A stretch of 64,000 nucleotides of DNA from Labrenzia sp. VG12 (GTDB lineage: Bacteria > Pseudomonadota > Alphaproteobacteria > Rhizobiales > Stappiaceae), in contig NZ_CP022529.1 in the NCBI RefSeq assembly GCF_002237595.1, forward strand, positions 2,480,001 to 2,544,000, given 5' to 3'. Of the stretch, positions 8,717-16,619 are shown piece by piece. Positions within the stretch are counted from its first letter, which is position 1; every line of letters starts with the position of its first letter. Both the position numbers and the translations under genes were made by a program. The notes below the pieces were generated by a model. It was not told the origin of the DNA and ran no database searches. It worked only from the letters and a program-made list of their open reading frames with translations.

Positions 8717-9256
8717 TCAGAGATTGGCTTGTGGGTGACCCCGGTTCGATCGGCCGGATTCATAGATCTGCGACCCCATCCGGATATTGGGTGGGTTACG
8801 CGGATTGTTCCACCAGTCTCCGGACGTGTCGAGGTTTTCTCCCTTCGCAAACTTCTTCCAGGCGTTGTAGAAGCCTCCCCCCATCACGGAGATCTCTTCA
8901 TCCACACCGGCCGCGCGCATGGTCAGCCCGAAGTGAAACGAAGCAATATCCCTGAAGTCCTCGACAAATTCGTGGCCGCTGTTTCCGACCTTGCCGTTAT
9001 AGCTTCGCTGCAGGTCCTGCTGTCCTCCTACCCTGAAGATCTCAATTATCTTTTCATATTTGTCTGAACTGGTCAGCCGATACTGACGCAACCGCCGTCC
9101 GACTGAAATAGAATCCGCAACAGAATAACTTGCAGGTACAATGTATGGAGTGTTTGTTCGTGGATTTATGATAAAATTACCGGAAGAATCCGTCAGGTGT
9201 TTCGCAGGAATTTGCCTCCCTTTTCCATCCTTGACGTAAAATATGTTTTTGGACAT
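8717..9256 (-). CDS. Ntox44-like (polymorphic toxin type 44-like) protein candidate
   Basis: This 179-aa protein has no signal peptide. The N-terminal part (NIFYVKDGKGRQIPAKHLTD, INPRTNTPYIVPASYS) reads like a short adaptor. The C-terminal half has GGQQDLQRSYNG, then FVEDFRDIASFHFGLTMRAAG and later IRMGSQIYESG. That order resembles the polymorphic toxin type 44 pattern (GG-x-W/D-x-K/R, F-G-N-F-x-YG-x2-x-A-x-G, then I-x2-G-x2-Y). This is a recollection of the family pattern, not a search. It follows a small membrane protein by 30 bp on the same strand, and a phage-type lysozyme lies upstream. Confidence 0.4.
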   Translation of the reverse strand: MSKNIFYVKDGKGRQIPAKHLTDSSGNFIINPRTNTPYIVPASYSVADSISVGRRLRQYRLTSSDKYEKIIEIFRVGGQQDLQRSYNGKVGNSGHEFVEDFRDIASFHFGLTMRAAGVDEEISVMGGGFYNAWKKFAKGENLDTSGDWWNNPRNPPNIRMGSQIYESGRSNRGHPQANL

Positions 9257-9286
9257 CTGACTTCCATCTTAAAAAAGCACATTGTT

Positions 9287-9808
9287 TCAACACCAGCCTC
9301 TGACCACGACAAAATCCGGGTGCACTCTGCTTACGTCCAAAGAACAGCTTTCGGAGAGATGGTCATAACCTTCCTTATTAAGAAGAAAGTGAATGTCGGC
9401 GAGTTCTCCGGAACTGTTCCTTACAAGTAATGTTTCATAATTATACTGATAGAAGGGTTGCTCTCCCCACCTCATCACATCGGAATTGATCGTTCCCGCC
9501 GCAACAAGGTTTTGAACTCTGAAATAGTCTATGACTTCAATTTCAAAATCGATCAGCCAGGCACAAAGAAATGCCGCCAGAACAATGGCGGCCGGAATGA
9601 ATTTTGTCTTGATCAGTAAGACGACTGCAAATATCAGCAGAGCAAGAAAAAAGACTGCATAGGGAAATATTATTAGAACACTGAAATAATCATAATGAAC
9701 CATGTAATCAAAAATGGATTGCGATAAAAACACACCCAGAAAAATGACTAAGTAAGCAAAAATACGAAAAATTCTCGCAGAACGGTTGGTCGCTGCGTCC
9801 GACGTCAT
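9287..9808 (-). CDS. Three-span membrane protein, unknown
   Basis: The 173-aa product from the ATG at 9808 (GAGGG upstream) has three strong hydrophobic segments, IFRIFAYLVIFLGVFLSQSI, a second from FSVLII to AVVLLI, and FIPAAIVLAAFLCAWLIDF. A soluble C-terminal half of about 75 residues follows. A longer frame to 9901 would add a Cys-rich tail (CLDCHAF) with no start signal. The family is not recognised. It is 30 bp upstream of the Ntox44-like gene in the same orientation, so an immunity or delivery role is possible but unproven. Confidence 0.6.
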   Translation of the reverse strand: MTSDAATNRSARIFRIFAYLVIFLGVFLSQSIFDYMVHYDYFSVLIIFPYAVFFLALLIFAVVLLIKTKFIPAAIVLAAFLCAWLIDFEIEVIDYFRVQNLVAAGTINSDVMRWGEQPFYQYNYETLLVRNSSGELADIHFLLNKEGYDHLSESCSLDVSRVHPDFVVVRGWC

Positions 9809-10050
9809 TCCGAAATTCCCTCTGTGACCCTTGTGACAAATAGCAATCTGAAAAGCATGACAATCTAGGCATGTTTCCATTTTGTTCTCAAGTTCTTTCA
9901 ATCAAAATTTGCACAGTCGACGCTGGAAGAACCCGGTCTCCGGACGTCCCCTGCAGCTTTGTCAGGATCCAACGAAGCCAGTCGTTAACTTGTCGCCACG
10001 GCCCGGTCTTCGGAAATTGTAAGGTGTTGACGGTTTCAGACTGCCCCCTC

Positions 10051-11028
10051 CTACAGTCCGAACAATCTCGGGTCACGTCCTGCCGCAAAGATCAGTTGTT
10101 CCGCCAGGGCGGGCGCACTTTCAATGAGGGCGGCTTGCAATCTGAGGTCGGGTTGTTTCAGGTCGAAGGGATTGTGGTCGCGTGTTTGGTTTGAAAGCTT
10201 GGCCGCCTCAAGTCGTTCTTTGGTCTGCGACTGCTCCTGACGATTTCCTCGCCCCGACAGGCCCGACTGAACGGCGCTTTCACTTGCGGAGAAGATCGCC
10301 GGCAATACCGCGTTCGCTCCCGGTAAAAGAGGCAAATGCGATAGCGGATATCTGGAAGCGCCCCGCCCGGATTTCGCTTGCGGCGCCGGGCCGTCTGGAC
10401 CTGAACCTGAAGACCCGGGCTTTTCCCTGGGTACAGGTGTTGCCTCGATGTTCAACGAACCGACACCATGCGTATCAAATATGCTTGGCGAAGTTGACGT
10501 TCTTTTGTCACCCGCAAGCAGATTCTGAAGATCTGCATCAGCCTCGGTGCGTCCGACAAATTGTTCCAGAACCTCAGACGGCGGTGAATAGGCGTCCCCG
10601 ATCCGTCGCTCGACAAAGGCCAGTTTTTGTCCGTACTGGCTGTCGGTTGCATATCCGCCGCGTTTGCCGTAGCGCAGTCCCTCGACCGCCTCTTCAAAGC
10701 TGTTTCCAGACATCGCCTCAGGCCAGCGAGCAGAGACAGTCTTCACCCAGTCTTTCAGGCTTTCTTCCAAGCTGTTGTACTTGCGGAACCTGTCACGGAT
10801 GTTGACACGATTTCCATTTTCCTCCTCCCAGGTCTGAAATTCTTGAACCTGTCCTGTCCAGGACCGCCCCGCTTTGATACCGAAATAGTTGTGCCCCTTG
10901 ACAGATCGTCCGTAGCCGGTTTCTACTGAGGATTGTGCTGCGGCTAAACGCGCCTGCGGATCCGCCAACCCGATATTCCTTGCCGCAATATAGATGCGGC
11001 GAGAAAAGTCATTAACTTTGGACCCCAT
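10051..11028 (-). CDS. Phage-type GH73 (FlgJ-like) glucosaminidase with scaffold-like C-terminal tail
   Basis: This 325-aa enzyme probably cleaves peptidoglycan glycan strands. Residues ~10-150 form a GH73 domain: LAAAQSSVETGYGRS (catalytic Glu), GHNYFGIKAGRSWTG, and FRKYNSLEESLKDWVK. Residues ~190-280 are a Pro/Ser/Gly-rich linker. The last ~42 residues (NPFDLKQPDLRLQ...LIFAAGRDPRLFGL) match the end of the gp9-like protein at 11495-12351. There is no signal peptide, so it is likely a virion-associated lysozyme. The ATG at 11028 overlaps the ATG of the plus-strand gene at 11027 and has only a weak distant AAGGA. Confidence 0.8.
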   Translation of the reverse strand: MGSKVNDFSRRIYIAARNIGLADPQARLAAAQSSVETGYGRSVKGHNYFGIKAGRSWTGQVQEFQTWEEENGNRVNIRDRFRKYNSLEESLKDWVKTVSARWPEAMSGNSFEEAVEGLRYGKRGGYATDSQYGQKLAFVERRIGDAYSPPSEVLEQFVGRTEADADLQNLLAGDKRTSTSPSIFDTHGVGSLNIEATPVPREKPGSSGSGPDGPAPQAKSGRGASRYPLSHLPLLPGANAVLPAIFSASESAVQSGLSGRGNRQEQSQTKERLEAAKLSNQTRDHNPFDLKQPDLRLQAALIESAPALAEQLIFAAGRDPRLFGL

Positions 11029-11341
11029 GAAAAAAGTTTTCCTTTTGGCTTTTATGCTAGCAACTCCTGCGGCTGCACAGGAGAATTACTGCCCGGAACC
11101 TGAGATTCCGTATACATTTACAATGTTCGAAGATGTCTTACTGATTAACCGGGCGTATCACCGGGCCTTCTGTCAGCAGGTTGATGGACCCAGGTACGAG
11201 TGCCTGGAAAAGTGGCCTGGAGACACGAACCCAAGCGTCTACACGGTTCGCGCTGAACGCCTGGAGACCGGCGAACTTTCGTTTTCCCCGCCCCTCTCTG
11301 CGGAAAATGAAGACCCCATGGTTGTGCCGAAGTGCGAATAG
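11027..11341 (+). CDS. Small secreted protein, unknown
   Basis: The 104-aa product starts with a clear signal peptide (MKKVFLLAFMLATPAAAQ). The mature part of about 86 residues has four Cys (YCPEP, AFCQQ, YECLEK and PKCE at the end), suggesting two disulfides in the periplasm. No family is recognised. It is embedded head-to-head with the lysozyme gene: the two ATG codons overlap as CATG at 11026-11029. No Shine-Dalgarno precedes it; an upstream ATG at 10994 would spoil the signal peptide. Confidence 0.55.
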   Translation: MKKVFLLAFMLATPAAAQENYCPEPEIPYTFTMFEDVLLINRAYHRAFCQQVDGPRYECLEKWPGDTNPSVYTVRAERLETGELSFSPPLSAENEDPMVVPKCE

Positions 11342-11494
11342 GAAGCGGATCGGTTGGACGCGGCCGCCTCCCTGCGGTGGCAACTCATTCTCTCTTGATC
11401 ATTTAGTCGTTGGGACTTCCCTGGACTTCGCTCTCTGTTAGGGATCAGTGGTGCGGCGCTAGACCTCGCCTTTGTCAGCAGCTGGACACTGATT

Positions 11495-12351
11495 TCACAG
11501 CCTGAACAGACCGGGGTCTCGTCCGGCTGACACGATCAGCCGCCGGGCTTGGGCGGGATTGCGTTCCAGCAGATCCGACTGCCTCTTGAGGTCAGGATTT
11601 CCGGTTTCGAACGGGTTGCCGTCTCCTCCGGTCTCGGTGAACCCGTCAAGACTGTCTTCCGCAAAAGCCCGGTCGTGAATGAACGCCAGAAGTTTGACCG
11701 CAGTTGGATCGGATACCTGTTGCAGGCCGTTTTCATCCGCTTGCGTCAGAGCGCCCTTTCCGACAGATCAACCCCCGCAGACTTGAGCCCGGTCAACGCC
11801 CTGTCCGCCCTGGCAACCAGGTTCTGGTATCCGTCACTTCCTTCCCCGCCATACTCCCGGACAAGCGACTCATGGGCCCGATGAACGGCCTCGGCCTGGG
11901 CAGCAGTCGCCGCGCTTGCCGCATCTTGTTGTTCGGCATGGTGATCGGACATCTTGTTGAGCCAGCAATCATGCAGTTTTTGTGCGGCAGAGGGTGGAAG
12001 ACCAGCCTCTTTGAACCAGCCGCCGACCTCTTCGGCGAAGGCTTGGTCATAGGGGAAAGTCTCCGGCAGCTTGAACTGATAGCCGTCTTTCGGTGTCCAG
12101 CGCGAAGCCAGTTTCCCGAAGAATGTCTCTATTTCGTCAGGGCTTGCCGCCTCACCCGGCAGTGTAACGAAAGGCTCTTGTTGCCCGTCCTCACCATGAA
12201 GACGCTCAGACATGTTCGCCGCGTTGCCTAAGCTGTTTTCTCCGGCCGATCGGTGCTGGTCTTCAACGAAAACTCCAGGGATATCCTCTGATCCGGTACC
12301 GGTTCTGGAAAAGGTGGCGTCTTCACGCTGATTGCCTGCCAAGTCATTCAT
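11495..12351 (-). pseudogene. gp9-like phage scaffolding/capsid assembly protein, frameshifted
   Basis: From ATG 12351 (GAGGA upstream, just after the Bbp19-like stop) the frame encodes an acidic helical protein with FFGKLASRWTPKDGYQFKLP, FAEEVGGWFKEAGLPPSAAQ and Ala/Gln/Glu-rich helices. This matches podovirus gp9-type assembly proteins. At 11757-11759 an AAA (minus strand) appears one base short, and the frame stops at 11746. The next frame continues ALTQADENGLQQV to a C-terminus ending NPFETGNPDLKRQ...AGRDPGLFRL at 11495. One added A gives a 285-aa protein. Confidence 0.68.
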
Positions 12352-12353
12352 CC

Positions 12354-12665
12354 TCAAAAGTCCTCATCGGTTTCATAGTCTGGCATCGTCTCGAGCCGCG
12401 CAGCCTGCTGAAGCGCGGCATGTTCCTCCGGTGAGATCCGGATCATGGCAAGGATGCGGGCATAAAGCGCTTTCCGTCCGTCCAGATAACCGCTGGCACG
12501 GGCACTTAGGTCCGCGGGAGGCGCCTGGTAAATCCCACATTCAGCAGCAAGATCTGCCAGGACGAGTTCGCCTTCAGCACATAAAAAAACGGACCTGTAG
12601 GCCCGTTCGATAGCAGCAGGTCTGTCCTTGCGCCGAACAGCCACTCGTTTAAGGCTGTGCCACAT
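12354..12665 (-). CDS. Bbp19-like phage protein
   Basis: The 103-aa protein matches the Bbp19-like family of podovirus/BPP-1-type phages: AYRSVFLCAEGELVLADLAAECGIY, then a mid-domain ending EGrR-like (YLDGRKALYARILAMIRISPEE) and an acidic tail. It usually sits beside portal and scaffold genes, as here. The ATG at 12665 overlaps the end of the portal frame by 17 bp, and its stop is two bases before the scaffold ATG. This tight packing is typical of a phage late operon. Its function is unknown. Confidence 0.72.
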   Translation of the reverse strand: MWHSLKRVAVRRKDRPAAIERAYRSVFLCAEGELVLADLAAECGIYQAPPADLSARASGYLDGRKALYARILAMIRISPEEHAALQQAARLETMPDYETDEDF

Positions 12666-14317
12666 CGGTTCCGCCTTCTTCCTGTTGTAGGGTTTGCAGG
12701 ATCGGTGCTCCGTCCTTGGCCATGCGCGCCATGCTCTCCCCTGCCGCAAGCTGTTGTTGCTGCGTTGCCTTCTCTTCGCGTTCTGCTCGCAGGGCGTCTA
12801 CTTCGCCGGGCTTGCGTTTCAGCTTTGCCGGCAGCCCCAGAGCCCGGCGCGTCAGGTCGTATTCCTAGTCGCGATCATGCAGATCAAGTATCGACGGGTC
12901 CGCAGCGGCGGCCACCCCAAGATACTCCTGGAATCCCATGATTGCTTCAAAATGGCCAGCCTCGCGCATCTGGTCGATCGGGGCAGTCGAGGTCAGCGTG
13001 ACATCGCCCTCCAGCGCCGTGTCTGGAGGCTCGAGCGGAGAACCTTCGGCGAAAGCGCCGCGACGCCCCAATATGCCGATCTCCCGCTCGAACAGGTTTT
13101 CGTTGCCGGCCAGAATATTGGTCGAGAAGGGGCCGATCATGTCGGCCATTGCCTTCCAGCAGCGTTTGCCAGAGATCGCCATAAAGACCGACCCGCAGTT
13201 TTTCGCGGATATTCTCGATCTGGCTGTCCGCCGCACCCGGATTGACCATCTCGATCATTGGGCGAAACAGCGGCCGGCCCTGTTCGTCGATCAGACCCGG
13301 ATTGGTTCGTCCGGGATTCAGGTCGCGCTGACGTTCTTCCCGATGGGTGGCAATTGGCGGGCGAACCGCCTGTGAACTGGCAATCAGACTGTCGCGCGCC
13401 AGGCTTTGCAGGCTCTTGATATCGCTCATCAGTTTGGCCTGAGGTGGTGATCCGTAGGGCGACAGTCCATCCCGATCCCAACGGCTGATCACCAGCGGGT
13501 ATTCGAAAAAACCAGCCTTCCGACAGATATGACCGCTCTGTTCCTCGAAATGGATGCTTTCGTAGCGCGACTTTCTGATGTCTGCTGCGTCCGAGTGGCC
13601 ACCCTCCCTGAGAAAACAGGCATGAACGAAGACGTGTTCTCGCGTTTTGCGTTTCGGATCCTCGGCGTCCTCTTTCACGCGCTCGGAGACCTTGCCGCCA
13701 TATTCCTTCACGGCCTGCCACGCCGCCAAGGTCCGCACACGAAAGAAACCGCAGTCATTTCCCTGCGCATCCACAATCAGATATATTTCATAAAGCGGGA
13801 CGTAGCGGTAATGGATCGGTGTCCGGATGTCGGCAAGACTGTCCTCGTTCTCGACCGGATAAAGCACTCCCGTCCCAAGTTTGACTGTCGACAGAATGCG
13901 GGAGCGGTTGGCGAGTGCGAAGCCGGACCGGCCGGAATAGCGCACCCGGAACAGATGATCCCGGACCAGTTCGAAAAACTCCTCATCGTCCTGGGTGGGC
14001 GGTGGCGCGAACGGATCGCCAAAGCCGATGCCGTGTCAGGAAAACCCCTCGGGCATCGTCAGCGAACCAACGCCGGATGCCAGACGGTCGAGGAGCCAGA
14101 CCGCTGTTGGATCGAACAGTTTCCGTGAGCGGTTTCGCGCAGCAGAATGCCGGAAGACACTCATCCCGTCCGACGAAGTCACGCCTCCTGCCCGATTGAA
14201 CCCACGCTCCATATCGGGAGCGGTGTAGGTGACATAGTCCTGCCAGTCATCTTCCACCCACTGGCGTTCCGCGCGCGCGGACTGCAACTCGGACTTCAGG
14301 TCCTCGACGATCCCCAT
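12649..14317 (-). pseudogene. Podovirus head-tail connector (portal), inactivated
   Basis: Read end to end this is a 556-codon portal of normal T7-like size. It starts MGIVEDLKSELQSARAERQW and contains LFDPTAVWLLDRLASGVGSLTMPEGFS, TGVLYPVENED, YGSPPQAKLMSDIKSLQSL and MIGPFSTNILAGNENLF. The end is typical: LGLPAKLKRKPGEVDALRAE plus a Gln-rich tail. Three lesions break it: an in-frame TGA at 14036-14038 where Trp fits (GFS-W-HGIGFGDP), an extra base near 13155 (GAAGGCAATGGCC), and an in-frame TAG at 12865-12867. Downstream of each lesion the family sequence continues in the expected frame, so these are true interruptions of one gene. Confidence 0.8.
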
Positions 14318-14544
14318 CAGGCACGCCCGAGAAGTGTAACGCCCGGACGCGAGGCGCTGCCGAAATCGGGAACGCCGAGCGGGCTCGTCAGGTTGGTAGC
14401 GCGCGAACTATAGGCCGCGGCCCGCCGTCGCCGGCCGTTTTCCTGAAGGTTCCTGGCCTGGCGCTGAGGATCGGGTTGCCGCGGTGGTGGCGGTGTCGGT
14501 TCCGGTTTCGGCTGCTTCGCGCCGCCGCCTCCAAAGAGACACAT
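14317..14544 (-). CDS. Small Pro-rich phage protein preceding portal
   Basis: The 75-aa protein starts MCLFGGGGAKQPKPEPTPPPP, then has an Arg-rich block (NGRRRRAAAYSSRATN) and ends LTSPLGVPD...GVTLLGRA. This Gly-Pro-Arg layout with a terminal TLLG is typical of the unnamed protein just upstream of portal in marine podoviruses. Its stop overlaps the portal ATG at 14317. Its role is unknown. It is the first gene of the portal-side operon and lies downstream of the repeat at 14766-14850. Confidence 0.65.
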   Translation of the reverse strand: MCLFGGGGAKQPKPEPTPPPPRQPDPQRQARNLQENGRRRRAAAYSSRATNLTSPLGVPDFGSASRPGVTLLGRA

Positions 14545-14959
14545 GAGGTGCTCCTTTCAGATGGTTTGGATTTGGGGTTTGGTTTCCAAAGCGCCCCCGC
14601 AAAAAAGAATGCCTCGACGGGTCAAACAATGGTGATGCGTCACCATGTGAGACGAGAACGGGTCAACGATTTTGCAGAATGGATCGTCATGGAAGGCTGA
14701 AGGCAGGACCGATGTCCCGGTCATTCAGCCACACTTTTCCAAGGTAACCTTGTAAGCTCTGTTTTAGAGCTGTTTTGACGACCCGTCCAGCTTATGGACG
14801 GGTCTCAAATACTTGTTTAGGCGTGACTTTTCGAAAAAACCTGTTCAATCAAAAGGCTCTGCCATTTCAGCCTTGCGCGTTGTTCGCCGATTTTTTTCAA
14901 GCAGTCCAGCGAGCGGGCGCGCCTAATTGTCGAGGCCCGTTTTCACAGTCGTAATTGTC
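14545..14959. other. Non-coding region upstream of the pre-portal gene, with hairpins and a repeat
   Basis: This 415-bp gap has no supported gene. It holds two perfect inverted repeats, AGCTCT-gtttt-AGAGCT (14755-14771) and GACCCGTCCA-gctta-TGGACGGGTC (14780-14804). It also holds a ~85-bp stretch (14766-14850) resembling one upstream of the small terminase (see repeat entries). It probably contains the promoter or processing signals of the portal-side phage operon. Confidence 0.5.
14766..14850 (-). repeat. Copy A of an imperfect repeat upstream of phage operons
   Basis: It shares with copy B (23671-23755) the blocks GTTTTGACGA, GTCCA, TGTTTAG, TGACTTTTC/TGACCTTTTC and CTGTTCAATCA/CTGACCAATCA. 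The distance from GTTTTGACGA to the end of TGTTTAG is 49 bp here and 50 bp in copy B. Both copies lie 150-300 bp upstream of the first gene of a minus-strand phage operon. They could be phage promoters, regulatory leaders or duplicated junction DNA. Confidence 0.5.
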
Positions 14960-15358
14960 TCACTGCGGTCCGCTTTCCAACTCGAAACCTTCGTCGATCC
15001 AGCCGGTAATCCCACCAGCCATGATCTTCACGGGACGTTCAAGTTCTGCGAGCCGCAATGCGCCGCGCGCCGCGCCATTGCAATGAGGCCCTGCACAATA
15101 GGTCACAAACAGGGTGTCTTCCGGCCAATGGGCAAGCTTTGATCGTATGATCTTGCCGTGCGGCAGGTTGATGGCCCCCGGGATGTGTCCCTTGGCATAA
15201 AGAGCAGGACTGCGAACATCCAAGAGTACAAATCCGGGATCGCTTTTCAATGCATCTTGGACATCCCAGCAATCTGTCTCGAATCTGAATTCCGACGCGA
15301 AATGTTCCGCCGCCAGGGTGCTCGAGGCCGCGGGTATCTTGGTAACATTGTTGGTCAT
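14960..15358 (-). CDS. Rhodanese-like sulfurtransferase
   Basis: The 132-aa single rhodanese domain has LLDVRSPALYAKGHIPGAIN (CH2A-type motif) and the catalytic Cys in VTYCAGPHCNGAAR, followed by IMAGGITGWIDEG. It probably transfers sulfane sulfur or acts as a redox/arsenate-like partner in the cytoplasm. The ATG at 15358 has AAGGAGACCTC directly upstream; the frame to 15463 is not needed. It is divergent from ftrA with 78 bp between starts, a pairing common in alphaproteobacteria, so FtrA likely controls it. Confidence 0.88.
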   Translation of the reverse strand: MTNNVTKIPAASSTLAAEHFASEFRFETDCWDVQDALKSDPGFVLLDVRSPALYAKGHIPGAINLPHGKIIRSKLAHWPEDTLFVTYCAGPHCNGAARGALRLAELERPVKIMAGGITGWIDEGFELESGPQ

Positions 15359-15436
15359 GAGGTCTCCTTTCCAGAACGTTCTGTCCCGGAGGGTGATCAT
15401 TGGCAACTGGCACGAAAGACGATATACGTAAAAATC

Positions 15437-16441
15437 ATGCCAAACATCTCGGTTTCCGCTCAACTGCCCCCCACGACCGCCCCAACAGGGCCGCTTGTGG
15501 TTGCCCTTGTCTATGACGGCCTGTGCACTTTCGAGTTTGGCATCACGGCAGAAATCTTCGGCTTGACCCGGCCGGAATTCGGCAATGACTGGTACCGCTT
15601 TGCCAGCTGTGCGATCGAGGATGGCCCTTTACGGGCAGCTGGCGGACTAAGCATTTCTGCTGATCAGGGCATTGACGCCCTCGACCATGCCGACATCATT
15701 GTCGTTCCGGGCTGGAAGAGTGCTGACGCGAATATCCCTGCAAATCTCAAGGACAGGCTGGTCATCGCTCATCGGCGCGGTGCGCGGCTCGTATCGATCT
15801 GTTCTGGTGCGTTTGTTCTGGCAGCGACGGGCCTGCTCGATGGCAAGACAGCCACCACCCACTGGCGTTATGCCGAGCAGCTTCGCTCCCGTTTTCCCTC
15901 CATCACGGTGGATGAAGCATCGCTTTACCGGCTCGAAAACCGCGTTTCTACGTCAGCCGGAAGTGCGGCGGGCATCGACCTGATGCTCGAAATCATTCGG
16001 CGTGATTATGGACCGGACAAGGCCAACAGTGTCGCAAGGCGCCTCGTTGTGCCCGCTCAGCGCCAGGGGGGACAGGCCCAGTACCTGGAACGTCCGGTTT
16101 CCTGCAGGCCAGAGAGTGCGATCGCCCCGCTCCTGGAAGATGTGCGCCGCCGGCTTTCGGAGAACTGGACAATCGAAGGCATGGCGGCGGGATGCCACAT
16201 GAGCGCGCGCACCTTTCAGCGGCGTTTCATTGATGCTGTCGGCCTGACGCCGGGCGATTGGCTGACCGGAGAGCGCATCGAAGCGGCCAAGGAAATCCTC
16301 ATCACAGGGCGCCAGGACATGGAAACGGTGGCGGCACTGGTCGGCTTCGGCAGCGCGCATGCGCTACGCCACCATTTTCGAAAACGCCTTGGATTGAGCC
16401 CGACCGACTACCGGCACTTGTTTCGCTCAGATGTAGCCTGA
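15437..16441 (+). CDS. ftrA: FtrA-like GlxA/AraC-family transcriptional activator
   Basis: The 334-aa regulator has an N-terminal DJ-1/PfpI-like domain (VVALVYDGLCTFEFGITAEIF, ICSGAFVLAATGLLDGKTATTHW) and a C-terminal AraC double HTH (IEGMAAGCHMSARTFQRRF and METVAALVGFGSAHALRHHFRKRLGLSPTDYR). This matches FtrA, which is usually next to a rhodanese gene. The ATG at 15437 gives the normal family length; upstream frame to 15158 overlaps the rhodanese gene on the other strand and is discounted. The inducer is unknown. Confidence 0.83.
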   Translation: MPNISVSAQLPPTTAPTGPLVVALVYDGLCTFEFGITAEIFGLTRPEFGNDWYRFASCAIEDGPLRAAGGLSISADQGIDALDHADIIVVPGWKSADANIPANLKDRLVIAHRRGARLVSICSGAFVLAATGLLDGKTATTHWRYAEQLRSRFPSITVDEASLYRLENRVSTSAGSAAGIDLMLEIIRRDYGPDKANSVARRLVVPAQRQGGQAQYLERPVSCRPESAIAPLLEDVRRRLSENWTIEGMAAGCHMSARTFQRRFIDAVGLTPGDWLTGERIEAAKEILITGRQDMETVAALVGFGSAHALRHHFRKRLGLSPTDYRHLFRSDVA

Positions 16442-16619
16442 GCGCTGACAATGCTGCACTTCCGGCCAATCGGTATGAAGCGCTGCCACAAACACCATTC
16501 CACGAACATGACCTCAGGCAATCGTGCGCTTCCCTGACATAGGGTTAATTGCTAGACTAGTCCTCAAATATAACAGCACAAATAAAAGAGTGAAATGTCG
16601 AGACTGGCGAGGGACAGTT

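Noticed and set aside
12649..14317. Stop-codon recoding in the portal (TGA read as Trp)
   Set aside because: A TAG also interrupts the gene and there is a frameshift, while terminase and other phage genes contain no in-frame stops. Decay explains all three.
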